Positions 1-8,429 of a stretch of DNA of 64,000 bases are shown here, piece after piece. The stretch spans positions 4,795,001 through 4,859,000 of the forward strand of contig NZ_LT859959.1 in NCBI RefSeq assembly GCF_900176205.1, written 5' to 3'. The stretch is from Bradyrhizobium sp. ORS 285. GTDB taxonomy: Bacteria; Pseudomonadota; Alphaproteobacteria; Rhizobiales; Xanthobacteraceae. Position 1 is the stretch's first letter; every line of letters begins with the position of its first letter. The notes below the pieces were generated by a model. It did no database searches. It saw only the letters and a list, made by a program, of their open reading frames with translations, and was not told the DNA's origin. A program made the position numbers and the translations under genes.

Positions 1-855
1 GTCGACTCCACCGTGCGGCTGGCGAACCTCAAATCCGGCAGCCTCGACATCATCGAGCGGCTGCTAGCGACCGATATCAAGGACGTCACCAGCGACAAGC
101 GCCTGAAGCTGTCGACCGGGACCAGCCTCGGCTATCGCGGTCTCACGCTCAACATCGGCAAGGACAAGGCCAAGGGCCCGCTGAGCCAGTCCGCCAAGGT
201 GCGCCAGGCGCTCGACCTGTCGATCGACCGTGAGGCGCTCAACCAGGTGGTGTTCAACGGCGAGTTCAAGCCGGGCAATCAGTTCGTCAATCCCGAGAAT
301 CCCTACTACCAGACCGCCTTCCCGGTGCGCGGCCGCGACCTCGAGAAGGCCAAGGCGCTGCTGAAGGAGGCCGGCGTGACGCCGCCGTTGACGGTCGACT
401 TCATGGTGTCGAAGGACAGCGAGAGCGAGGCCGCAGCGCAGGTACTGCAGGCGATGGCCGCCGAGGCCGGTTTCGACCTCAAGATCCGCGTGACCGAGTT
501 CGCCACGGCGCTGAAGCAGGCCGAGGCCGGCGAGTATCAGGCCTTCTCGCTGGAATGGAGCGGCCGCAGCGATCCCGACGGCAACACCTACAACCACCTG
601 CATTCGGGTGCCGCGCTCAACTACAGCGCCTGGAGCAACGCCGCCGCCGACAAGGCGCTGGAAGACGCCCGCCTCGTCACCGACCCGGCCAAGCGCAAGG
701 CGATCTACGAAACGCTGGTGCGCGAGCAGCAGGCCGACGAGCCGATCCTCTACCTCTACCATCGCAAGTTCCTGTTCGCGCAGACCACGAAGCTCCAGGG
801 CTTCAAGCCGATGCCGGACGGTCTGCTGCGCGTGGTGGGGCTGAAGCTGAAGTGA
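1..855 (+). CDS. ABC transporter substrate-binding protein, peptide/nickel (SBP_bac_5) family, 5' truncated
   Basis: The reading frame is open from the first base, so the start and signal peptide lie outside the window; about 284 C-terminal residues are visible. The sequence reads as the C-terminal lobe of a family 5 periplasmic binding protein: a 'VRQALDLSIDREAL' block, then the 'LEKAKALLKEAG' helix, a 'EWSGRSDPDG' block and a hydrophilic end. Such proteins capture oligopeptides, opines, nickel or similar ligands in the periplasm and deliver them to a DppB/DppC pore. Two permease genes of exactly that type follow on the same strand, which supports the assignment. No ATPase gene is visible downstream, so it must lie upstream or elsewhere. 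The substrate cannot be told from sequence. Confidence 0.88.
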   Translation, partial: VDSTVRLANLKSGSLDIIERLLATDIKDVTSDKRLKLSTGTSLGYRGLTLNIGKDKAKGPLSQSAKVRQALDLSIDREALNQVVFNGEFKPGNQFVNPENPYYQTAFPVRGRDLEKAKALLKEAGVTPPLTVDFMVSKDSESEAAAQVLQAMAAEAGFDLKIRVTEFATALKQAEAGEYQAFSLEWSGRSDPDGNTYNHLHSGAALNYSAWSNAAADKALEDARLVTDPAKRKAIYETLVREQQADEPILYLYHRKFLFAQTTKLQGFKPMPDGLLRVVGLKLK

Positions 856-991
856 GCGATGACGTGGCCCCTGCTTATTGGGAGGCGACACTGACGCCCC
901 GCGCCCGCTGCGCTCCCTCCCCCCTTGTGGGGGAAGGAACGCTGGGGGTTGCTCATCGTGAGCATGCTCCTCGGCGCGCGAGGCTCTGGCC

Positions 992-1933
992 ATGCTGACC
1001 TTCCTCGCCCGCCGCCTCGCGCAGATCATCCCGACCTTGATCTTCGTCTCGATCCTCATCTTCTCCTTGCAGCAGCTGCTGCCCGGCGACCCCGCCCTCG
1101 TCATGGCTGGCGAGGAGCGTGATCCCGCTGTCATCGAGCAAATCCGCAAGCAGTATCGCCTCGATCAGCCCCTGCCCGTCCAGTACGGCTACTGGATCAA
1201 GGGCGTGCTCACAGGCGATTTTGGCGAGTCGCTGCGCATCAAGATGCCGGTGCGCGATCTCATCCTGCAGAAGCTGCCGGTGACCTTGCAGCTCGCGTCG
1301 ATGGCGATCGTGATCGCGTTCCTGATCGGCATTCCCGCCGGCATCATCTCCGCCGTGAAGCGCGGCACAGCCTGGGACTATGCCGCCAATCTGTTTGCAC
1401 TGTGGGGGATCTCGACGCCGAATTTCTGGCTCGGGATCATGCTGATCTTCGTGTTCTCGATCCAGCTCGGCTGGCTGCCTGCCTCAGGCTATGTCTCGCT
1501 GGCCGAGGACTGGCGCGCCAGCCTCGCCGCGACCATCATGCCGGCCTTCGTGCTCGGCAACGCCATCGCCGCGATCCTGATGCGCCACACCCGCAGCGCC
1601 ATGCTGCAGGTGTTGGGCAGCGACTACATCCGCACCGCCCGCGCCAAGGGCATCTCGGAGCGCCAGGTCATCCTGCGCCACGCGCTGCGCAACGCGCTGA
1701 CGCCCGTCATCACGCTGGGCGCGCTGGAGCTCGGTACGCTACTCTCCGGCGCGGTGCTGACCGAGCAGATCTTCTCCATCCCCGGCTTCGGCAAGCTGAT
1801 CGTCGACGCCGTGTTCAACCGCGACTACGCCGTCGTGCAGGGCGTCGTGCTGGTCACCGCCACCGTCTACATCATGCTGAACCTGATCGCCGATCTTGCT
1901 TATGTGCTCGTCAATCCGCGGCTGAGGAGCTGA
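992..1933 (+). CDS. ABC transporter permease, DppB/OppB type
   Basis: A 313-residue inner-membrane permease. It starts with a hydrophobic helix at about residues 9-30, has the usual long periplasmic segment of DppB proteins ('QYRLDQPLPVQYGYWIKGVLTGDFGES') and then five further membrane segments. The cytoplasmic coupling loop carries 'YIRTARAKGISERQVILRHALRNA', the EAA-type contact for the ATPase. Length and layout are normal for the family. It lies 136 bp after the binding protein and 1 bp before the next permease, so the three are almost certainly one operon. It forms half of the pore for the imported peptide-like ligand. Confidence 0.9.
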   Translation: MLTFLARRLAQIIPTLIFVSILIFSLQQLLPGDPALVMAGEERDPAVIEQIRKQYRLDQPLPVQYGYWIKGVLTGDFGESLRIKMPVRDLILQKLPVTLQLASMAIVIAFLIGIPAGIISAVKRGTAWDYAANLFALWGISTPNFWLGIMLIFVFSIQLGWLPASGYVSLAEDWRASLAATIMPAFVLGNAIAAILMRHTRSAMLQVLGSDYIRTARAKGISERQVILRHALRNALTPVITLGALELGTLLSGAVLTEQIFSIPGFGKLIVDAVFNRDYAVVQGVVLVTATVYIMLNLIADLAYVLVNPRLRS

Positions 1934-1934
1934 C

Positions 1935-2825
1935 ATGGCCGAGACCACGCTGTCAGCACCGGGCATCCGCACCCTCGCCCCGCTCGAGCGGCCGATGCAG
2001 CGCACCTGGCGCCGCCTGGTGAAGCGCAAGGGAGCCATGGTCGGGCTCGGCCTGATCACGGCCTTCATCCTGCTCGCAATATCAGCCCCGCTAGTGGCGC
2101 CGTACGATCCGATCAAGACGAGCTGGGCGCTGGTGCGGAAAGCACCGTCGGCGGCGCATTGGTTCGGCACCGACGATCTCGGCCGCGACGTGCTGGCCCG
2201 TGTCATCCATGGCGCGCGCGCCTCGCTGATGGCGGGCGCGATCTCCGTCGTCATCGCGCTGGCGATCGGCGTGCCGATCGGCATGATCGCCGGCTATCGC
2301 GGCGGCGTCATCGACGCGCTGATCAGCCGCATCACCGACGCGATGCTCGCCTGCCCGTTCCTGATCCTGGCGATCGCGCTGGCGGCGTTCCTTGGGCCGA
2401 GCCTTGGCAACGCGATGATCGCGATCGGCATCTCGGCGACCCCCATCTTCGTCCGGCTCACGCGCGGCGAGGTGCTGAGCGTCAAGGTCGAAGAGTATGT
2501 CGAGGCCGCGCGCAGCGTCGGCGACACCGACCTGCAGATCGCCGTCCGGCACATCCTGCCGAACATCATGCCGGCGCTGCTGGTGCAGGCGACCTTGTCG
2601 GTCGCCGCCGCCATCATCGCCGAGGCCGCGCTGTCGTTCCTGGGGTTGGGCCAGCAGCCGCCGGCGCCGTCCTGGGGCAGCATGCTCAACGCCGCACAAC
2701 GCTTCCTCACCAACGCGCCGTGGATGGCGATCTGGCCGGGGCTCGCGATCTTCCTGGTCGTGCTGTCGCTCAACCTGCTGGGCGACGGCCTGCGCGACGC
2801 GCTGGATCCGCAGCAGGAGGAGTGA
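1935..2825 (+). CDS. ABC transporter permease, DppC/OppC type
   Basis: A 296-residue permease with an N-terminal cytoplasmic tail, a first helix at about residues 36-56 and the DppC signature 'FGTDDLGRDVLARVIHGARASL' just after it. The EAA loop 'YVEAARSVGDTDLQIAVRHILPN' follows four helices later. The end 'LSLNLLGDGLRDALDP' is the standard DppC C-terminus. It begins one base after the stop codon of the DppB-type gene, which fits translational coupling. It pairs with that protein to form the membrane channel. No ATP-binding gene follows; a repeat and a convergent operon come next. Confidence 0.9.
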   Translation: MAETTLSAPGIRTLAPLERPMQRTWRRLVKRKGAMVGLGLITAFILLAISAPLVAPYDPIKTSWALVRKAPSAAHWFGTDDLGRDVLARVIHGARASLMAGAISVVIALAIGVPIGMIAGYRGGVIDALISRITDAMLACPFLILAIALAAFLGPSLGNAMIAIGISATPIFVRLTRGEVLSVKVEEYVEAARSVGDTDLQIAVRHILPNIMPALLVQATLSVAAAIIAEAALSFLGLGQQPPAPSWGSMLNAAQRFLTNAPWMAIWPGLAIFLVVLSLNLLGDGLRDALDPQQEE

Positions 2826-2891
2826 GGCCTCGCGGAGGAGGCCTCGCGATCATGCGCCTGACAGATCAATCATCGCAGCCGCTCCACATTC

Positions 2892-3020
2892 GCTGTCGTC
2901 CCGGCCTCCGAGCCGGGACCCATAGCCACCGACAGCGGTTCGAGGCAGGCGCGGAGTGACCGTCTCGCGCAACAACACCCGCCGGTGGTTATGGGTCCCG
3001 GCGTTCGCCGGGACGACAGC
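2892..3020. repeat. Dispersed palindromic repeat (TCGTCCCGG family)
   Basis: The element starts GCTGTCGTCCCGGC and ends GCCGGGACGACAGC, a 14-bp perfect terminal inverted repeat around a less symmetric centre. The same family recurs at 28734-28856, sharing the 'gggtcccggcgttcgccgggacgac' right end. It lies between the convergent ABC-permease and RND operons, where it may fold in transcripts from either side. It has no coding capacity. Confidence 0.8.
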
Positions 3021-3045
3021 TGGGGGTGTTGAAAGACCTCCAAAA

Positions 3046-3078
3046 CAAAACGGCGGCTGCCATAGCAGCCGCCGTTGA
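3046..3078 (-). terminator. Rho-independent terminator of the RND efflux operon
   Basis: An 11-bp perfect stem (AACGGCGGCTG / CAGCCGCCGTT) with a 6-nt loop lies about 20 bp past the RND permease stop codon. On the minus strand it is followed by a T-rich run (TTGTTTTGG). The plus-strand side has no T run, so it acts for the minus-strand operon. Confidence 0.85.
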
Positions 3079-3098
3079 TTATCAGATGAACGCTCGCG

Positions 3099-6000
3099 TC
3101 ACGTCGCCTTCAGCGCGTGGTCCGGCTCGGCATCGAACTGGGCGATCTCGCGGGCGCGCTTCGACTTCGCCGCGGCCTGGTGGTCGGTGGCGATGACGGT
3201 GTAGACGGCCGGCAGCACGAACAGCGTGAACAGCGTGCCGATCGACATGCCGGCGACGACGACGAGGCCGATCGAGAAGCGGCTGGCGGCGCCGGCGCCG
3301 GACGCGGTCAAGAGCGGGATCAGGCCGGTGACCATCGCTGCCGTGGTCATCAGGATCGGCCGCAGACGAATGCGTGCCGAGGTCTGGATCGCGGTGCGGC
3401 GGTCGACACCCTCGTTCAGTTGCAGCTCGTTGGCGAACTCCACCATGAGGATGCCGTGCTTGGTGATCAGGCCGACCAGCGTGAGCAGACCGACCTGGGT
3501 GTAGATGTTCATCGTCGCCAGCCCGAAGAACAGCGGGATCAGCGCGCCGACGATCGCCATGGGCACGCTGATCATGATCACCAGCGGATCCCGCAGGCTC
3601 TCGAACTGCGCCGCCAGCACCAGGAAGATGATGATCAGCGCGAAGCCGAAGGTGATGGCGAGCTGATTGCCTTCCTGGACGTATTGCCGGGCGTCGGCGA
3701 GATAATCATGGCTGAAGCCCGACGGCAGGTTCTTGGCCTGCTTCTCCAGGAAGTCGACCGCTTGGCCGACCGTGACGCCCGGCATCGGCACCGCCGAGAA
3801 GGTGGCCGAGTTGAGCTGGTTGAAATGCGTCAGCGAGTTCGGGTCGGTCGCGGTCTCGATATTGACCACCGTCGACAGCGGCACCTGCTGGCCCGTCGCG
3901 CTCGCGACGTAGTAGCCGGCCAGCGATTCCGGCGACAGCCGCTTGTCGCGCGGCACCTGCGGGATCACCTGGTAGGAGCGACCCTCGAGGTTGAAGCGGT
4001 TGATGTAGTTGCCGCCGAGCAGCACGGCCAGCGTGTTGCCGATCGACTGCATGGTGATGCCGAGATCGCTCGCCTTGCTGCGGTTGATCCAAACCTTCAC
4101 CACCGGCTGGTTGAAGTCGAGATCGCTGTCGGAGACGATGAAGATGCCGCTCTTGCGCGCGGCGTCCTTCAGCTTGGCCATCTGCTCATAGACAGCCTGG
4201 AAGCCGCTGGTCGAGCTGATCACCATCTGGACCGGCAGGCCGCCGGGGCCGCCCGGCAGCGCCGGCAGGTTGAAGGCGAAGGCATTGATGCCTTCGATCT
4301 TGGACAGCTCCGCCTGCACCAGCGGCTTCAGCTTGATCGAGGAGCGCGTGCGCTCGTCCCAGGGCTTCAGCAGCATTCCGGCAAAGCCGCCCTGCGGGCC
4401 CTGGATGCCGTTCAGGATGAAGCGCAGGTCGGTCTCCGGAAACTTCGCGAACGCCTTGTCGACCTTGTCGGTGTAAAAATTGATGTAGTCGATATTGGCG
4501 TATTTCGGCGCCTTGGTGATCGAGAACACGATGCCCTGATCCTCCTCCGGCGCCAGCTCCTTGGAGGTGTGCATATAGAGGAAGCCCACCAGCCCGAGGA
4601 TCGTCAGCGCGAACAGGCCGGTCACCGGCCGGTAGTCGAGCGAGCGGTCGAGCTGCCGGCCATACCAGCGGGTCATCGCGCCGAACACGCGGTTGACGAG
4701 CCGAGCGAAACGGCCCTCCTCCGCGCTCGTCAGCAGCACCGAGCACATCATCGGCGACAAGGTCAGCGCGATGACGCCGGAGACGATCACCGAGCCTGCG
4801 AGCGTGAACGCGAATTCGCGGAACAGCGAACCGGTCAGGCCACCGAGGAAGCCGATCGGCGCGTACACCGCAGCCAGCGTGATCGTCATCGAGATGACGG
4901 GTCCGACGATCTCGCGCGCGCCCTGCAGCGCCGCCTGCACCGGTGTCTTGCCCTCCTCGAGATGGCGGTGGATGTTCTCCACCACCACGATGGCGTCGTC
5001 GACGACCAGGCCAATCGCGAGCACCATGGCGAGCAGGGTCAGCAGGTTGATGGAGAAGCCGAGCGCCAGCATCATCGTGCAGACGCCGATCAGAGAGAGC
5101 GGGATCGTGACGACGGGAATGATGACCGAGCGCAGCGACGCCAGGAACAGGAAGATGACGACGATGACGATCAGCACGGCCTCGCCGAGCGTGTGCTCGA
5201 CTTCGTCGATCGAGGATTGGATGAACTTGGTGGAATCGTAGGCCACCTTCATCTTCATCGACGGCGGCAGATTGCGCTCCAGGTCCGGGAACAGCGCGCG
5301 CACGCCCTTGACGATGTTGAGCGGATTGCCCTGCGGCGTGGCGTCGACGCCGATGAAGATCGCGCGCTCGCCGTTGAAGGCGACGCTGGCGTCGGTGCTT
5401 TGCGCCGCCAGCTCGACGGTCGCGATGTCCTCCATGCGGACGAAGCCGCCGTCCTTGGCCTTCACGATCATCCGCTTGAACTGGTTGACGTCGGTCAGGC
5501 CGGTATTGGTCGTGACGTTGGAGACGATGAAATAGCCCTTGGCCTGACCGGCGGCGGACTGGAAGTTGTTGGCGGCGATCGCCGTCGCCACGTCGGTCGG
5601 CGAGACGTTGCGGCCGGCCATCTTTTCCGGATTGAGCCAGATGCGCATCGCGAAGGTCTGGCCGCCCAGGATGTTCGCGGCGGCGACGCCATCCACCGTC
5701 GACAGCACCGGTTGAACGACGCGCGTGAGATAGTCCGAGATCGCCGACCCCGACAGCTCCTCGCTGGAGAAGCCGAGATACATCACCGAGGTCGTCTGCC
5801 CCGTGGTCTTGGTGACGATCGGGTCGTTCGACTCCTTCGGAATCAGGTAACGAACCGAATTCACCTTGGCGAGCACCTCGGTGAGCGCCTGGTTCGGATC
5901 GAAATTGAGCTTGACGAACACCTGGATCGTGCTGGTGCCCTGCACCGACGACGAGGTGATGTAGTCGACGCCCTCGGCCGAGGCGACGGCCTGCTCCAGC

Positions 6001-6197
6001 GGCGTGGTGATGAAGCCCTGGATCAGGTCGGCGGACGCGCCGGGATAGACCGTCGTGACGTTCACGACCGTGTTCGACAGCTTTGGATATTGCCGGATCG
6101 GCAGCTCGAAGGCGGCGCGCAGGCCGAGCAGCAGGATGAGCATGCTGACCACCAGCGACAGCACCGGCCGCTTGATGAAGATATCGGTGAAACGCAT
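3099..6197 (-). CDS. RND efflux transporter permease, AcrB/MexF (HAE1) family
   Basis: A 1032-residue inner-membrane proton/drug antiporter, the usual length for the family. The first helix is at about residues 10-30, followed by the large periplasmic porter domain. The TM4 segment 'GLVVDDAIVVVENI' carries the paired aspartates of the proton relay, and 'LITKHGILMVEFANE' carries the matching TM10 lysine; the pump should therefore be active. The internal duplication (two porter domains, two six-helix bundles) is visible. It is the last gene of a tetR-adaptor-permease operon. No outer-membrane channel gene is present, so it probably uses a TolC-like protein encoded elsewhere. The substrate range is unknown. 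Confidence 0.95.
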   Translation of the reverse strand: MRFTDIFIKRPVLSLVVSMLILLLGLRAAFELPIRQYPKLSNTVVNVTTVYPGASADLIQGFITTPLEQAVASAEGVDYITSSSVQGTSTIQVFVKLNFDPNQALTEVLAKVNSVRYLIPKESNDPIVTKTTGQTTSVMYLGFSSEELSGSAISDYLTRVVQPVLSTVDGVAAANILGGQTFAMRIWLNPEKMAGRNVSPTDVATAIAANNFQSAAGQAKGYFIVSNVTTNTGLTDVNQFKRMIVKAKDGGFVRMEDIATVELAAQSTDASVAFNGERAIFIGVDATPQGNPLNIVKGVRALFPDLERNLPPSMKMKVAYDSTKFIQSSIDEVEHTLGEAVLIVIVVIFLFLASLRSVIIPVVTIPLSLIGVCTMMLALGFSINLLTLLAMVLAIGLVVDDAIVVVENIHRHLEEGKTPVQAALQGAREIVGPVISMTITLAAVYAPIGFLGGLTGSLFREFAFTLAGSVIVSGVIALTLSPMMCSVLLTSAEEGRFARLVNRVFGAMTRWYGRQLDRSLDYRPVTGLFALTILGLVGFLYMHTSKELAPEEDQGIVFSITKAPKYANIDYINFYTDKVDKAFAKFPETDLRFILNGIQGPQGGFAGMLLKPWDERTRSSIKLKPLVQAELSKIEGINAFAFNLPALPGGPGGLPVQMVISSTSGFQAVYEQMAKLKDAARKSGIFIVSDSDLDFNQPVVKVWINRSKASDLGITMQSIGNTLAVLLGGNYINRFNLEGRSYQVIPQVPRDKRLSPESLAGYYVASATGQQVPLSTVVNIETATDPNSLTHFNQLNSATFSAVPMPGVTVGQAVDFLEKQAKNLPSGFSHDYLADARQYVQEGNQLAITFGFALIIIFLVLAAQFESLRDPLVIMISVPMAIVGALIPLFFGLATMNIYTQVGLLTLVGLITKHGILMVEFANELQLNEGVDRRTAIQTSARIRLRPILMTTAAMVTGLIPLLTASGAGAASRFSIGLVVVAGMSIGTLFTLFVLPAVYTVIATDHQAAAKSKRAREIAQFDAEPDHALKAT

Positions 6198-6281
6198 CGC
6201 GGCAATCCTGTCAGCAGACGTCAGGTGAGGACCGAACGGGCCGCCTGCTCGCGGCGGCCCGGCATTGGCTCAGATGTTCGC

Positions 6282-7481
6282 TCAGTAGCGCGGCGGCTTC
6301 GCCGGCACCGGCGGCGGCGGATCGGTCGAGATCGCAACCGCAGCGCCGGACTGGATCTTGAGCTGGCCGACGGCGATGACGCGGTCGCCCTCCTTCAGGC
6401 CCTTGATGATCACGGCGCGGCCGTTGATGCGATCGCCGGTCTGCACATAGGTGCGGTCGGCGGTCAGCGTGGTCTTGCCGTCGTCGGTCTTCTTCTCGTT
6501 GATGACGAACACGGAGTCGCCATACAGCGTGTAGTCGACCGCGGTCTCCGGCACCGTCAGCACCGGCGGCTTGTCCGGCAGCACCACGGTGGTGGTGGCG
6601 AACATGCCGGGCTTCAGGATGTGCTCGGGATTGGCGATCGTCGCCTGCACGCGGATGTTGCGGGTGTCGGTCGCGATCTGCGGCTCGATCGTGGTGATCT
6701 TGCCCTCGAAGGTCTTGCCCGGATAGGCGTCGACGCCGATGCGCACGGTCTGCCCGACCTTGAGCTGGCCACTGTCCTTCTCGGTCACCGTGAAGTTGAC
6801 CCACAGCTGCGACAGGTCGGTCAGCGACACGATCTGCGTGCCGGCGGACAGATACTGGCCGACCTCGACCTTGCGGACGCCGAGATCGCCGTCGAACGGC
6901 GCGCGCACCAGCTTCTGCGCGATCAGCGCCTCGGTCTTGGCGACACCGGCCTGCGCCTGATCGTAGGCGGCCTGGGCCTGGTCGACGGTCGCCTGCGGGC
7001 CGAACTGGCGCGACGCCAGCTGCTTGGCGCGCTCGAGCGACAGCTGCGCCACCGTCACTTGCGCCTTGTAGTTGGCGAGATCGCCCTGCTCCGGCGCGTC
7101 ATAGAGCTGCACCAGCGGCGTGCCCTGCTTCACCGTCGTACCCGGCGTGAACATGATGTCGGTGATGCGGCCCGACGCATCCGAGGTGACGTTGACCTGA
7201 TGCACGGCGGCAAGATCGCCGACGGCGGTCAACAGGTTCGGCACTGTCTCCGGCGTCGCCGTGGCGACGCTGACATTGATCGGCGGCGGCTTCATGTTGG
7301 CGAAGAACTGCGCGATCATCTTGTCGCGGAACATGTTGAACCACACGAAGCCGCCAACCAGCGCCGCGAGCAGGATGCCGACGATGATGAACCACAGCAC
7401 CGGGCGGGTGCGCTTGCGCGGCTTGTCGTCGAACGGCTTTCCAGAGAGCTTGGGTTCCGTCGCAATGTTCATGTCATGCAC
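6282..7481 (-). CDS. RND efflux periplasmic adaptor (membrane fusion protein)
   Basis: A 399-residue adaptor. A single N-terminal membrane anchor is at about residues 28-50, after a basic 'KPRKRTRP' stretch. Then come a lipoyl-like half motif ('SGRITDIMFTPGTTVKQGTPLVQL'), an alpha-helical hairpin rich in Ala/Gln, the second lipoyl half ('VRAPFDGDLGVRKVEVGQYL') and beta-barrel domains. The C-terminus is proline-rich ('TDPPPPVPAKPPRY'). It links the RND pump to an outer-membrane channel. Its start overlaps the last 8 bases of the upstream tetR gene, and the permease follows after 84 bp, so the three genes are co-transcribed. Confidence 0.93.
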   Translation of the reverse strand: MHDMNIATEPKLSGKPFDDKPRKRTRPVLWFIIVGILLAALVGGFVWFNMFRDKMIAQFFANMKPPPINVSVATATPETVPNLLTAVGDLAAVHQVNVTSDASGRITDIMFTPGTTVKQGTPLVQLYDAPEQGDLANYKAQVTVAQLSLERAKQLASRQFGPQATVDQAQAAYDQAQAGVAKTEALIAQKLVRAPFDGDLGVRKVEVGQYLSAGTQIVSLTDLSQLWVNFTVTEKDSGQLKVGQTVRIGVDAYPGKTFEGKITTIEPQIATDTRNIRVQATIANPEHILKPGMFATTTVVLPDKPPVLTVPETAVDYTLYGDSVFVINEKKTDDGKTTLTADRTYVQTGDRINGRAVIIKGLKEGDRVIAVGQLKIQSGAAVAISTDPPPPVPAKPPRY

Positions 7482-8175
7482 TTTCTGCCGTCGCCGGCCG
7501 GGCCGGAGGTTGCGACAATTCGTGGTCGAGATAGCACGCGATCGCGGCGTCGGTCAGTCCGATGCCGCGCAGGATGAACTCGCTGAGCTGGCGCTCCAGG
7601 CTCGCTGCGGTTCCATAAGCCAGACACGGGGTCGATGGAAGCCGCGTCAATGCGGCCATCAACACGGTATGATGCGCAAACCAGAACAGGTCACGCGGCG
7701 TGGCTGCTGATCGAACGGCATCACCACAGGCGAAGGCCGTTTCCAGCGAGTCAACGAATTTGGCGCCGATCAGGTCATCGATCTTGGCGTAGATGAGCCG
7801 CGCGAACTCGCCATCGTCGAGATGGCTGGTCGCCATCAGCCGCAGCCGCTGCTCCTCTTGGTCGTTGGGACCGTCGGCGATGCTGAGAAAATGGCGCACC
7901 ATCCCGGCCATCAGCTTGACCACCGTCGCGGTCGAAGGTTCCTGCCCGAGCAGCAGCTCGAAATCCGGATCGGTCTCGCATTCCTCGCTCAGGATCTCGG
8001 CATAGAGCGCCGCCTTCGAGGAGAAATGCTTGAACAGCAGCGCTTCAGAAATGGCGGCGGCCGCGGCCACGCTCTTGGTCGTGGTGCCGGCATAGCCATG
8101 ACGCGCGAAGCAGCGCTTGGCCGCACCGAGGATCAGCTGCCTCCGGAGATCGCTTGTCATGCGCAAAGTGGACAT
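7474..8175 (-). CDS. TetR/AcrR family repressor of the adjacent RND operon
   Basis: A 233-residue regulator. The N-terminal helix-turn-helix is clear ('ARHGYAGTTTKSVAAAAAISEALLFKHFSSKAALY', residues about 20-54), and the C-terminal region is a variable ligand-binding helical domain. I chose the ATG at 8175; an ATG at 8160 is possible, while a further upstream ATG at 8217 would place the operator inside the gene. It is the first gene of the operon and overlaps the adaptor by 8 bp. A 16-bp inverted repeat just upstream overlaps the predicted promoter, so it probably represses itself and the pump genes and releases DNA on binding a pump substrate. Confidence 0.88.
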   Translation of the reverse strand: MSTLRMTSDLRRQLILGAAKRCFARHGYAGTTTKSVAAAAAISEALLFKHFSSKAALYAEILSEECETDPDFELLLGQEPSTATVVKLMAGMVRHFLSIADGPNDQEEQRLRLMATSHLDDGEFARLIYAKIDDLIGAKFVDSLETAFACGDAVRSAATPRDLFWFAHHTVLMAALTRLPSTPCLAYGTAASLERQLSEFILRGIGLTDAAIACYLDHELSQPPARPATAESA

Positions 8176-8180
8176 CGCCT

Positions 8181-8196
8181 GTGAGTAAATACTCAC
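8181..8196. promoter_or_regulatory. TetR-type operator
   Basis: GTGAGTAAATACTCAC is two 7-bp arms around a 2-bp centre. It lies 5 bp upstream of the chosen tetR start and over the predicted -10 region, the position expected for an autorepressor site. Confidence 0.7.
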
Positions 8197-8210
8197 TTGA
8201 TTGATGTCAA
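8182..8210 (-). promoter_or_regulatory. Sigma-70-like promoter of tetR-adaptor-RND operon
   Basis: On the minus strand TTGACA (8210-8205) is a perfect -35 box. After a 17-bp spacer comes TACTCA (8187-8182), a weak -10 inside the operator. The predicted start site falls at or just before the ATG at 8175, so the transcript would be leaderless or start translation at 8160. Confidence 0.55.
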
Positions 8211-8429
8211 GAAACATGCCGCGGCGCAGCAGGGTTCGGCAGCCAAGTCCCTGAAATCATTACTGAGAAACAGCAGCGCCGAAGGCAATTTGGTACCGTT
8301 ACACTAAGGCGGATCTGCGGCACGCATGGGTGGTGACCCGGGAGAGACACACCGCCAGGCGGATTTTCTTCCCTCTCCGTCCATGCGACCGTCGCCGCAA
8401 CAAACGAGAATCGGCCGGGAGGACCTGAC

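Noticed and set aside
3117..7577. Very long open frame (1486 codons) on the plus strand opposite the RND operon
   Set aside because: It is the antisense of two well-conserved efflux genes; its product is low-complexity, Arg/His/Asp-rich and has no domains. GC-rich genomes often leave such frames open.
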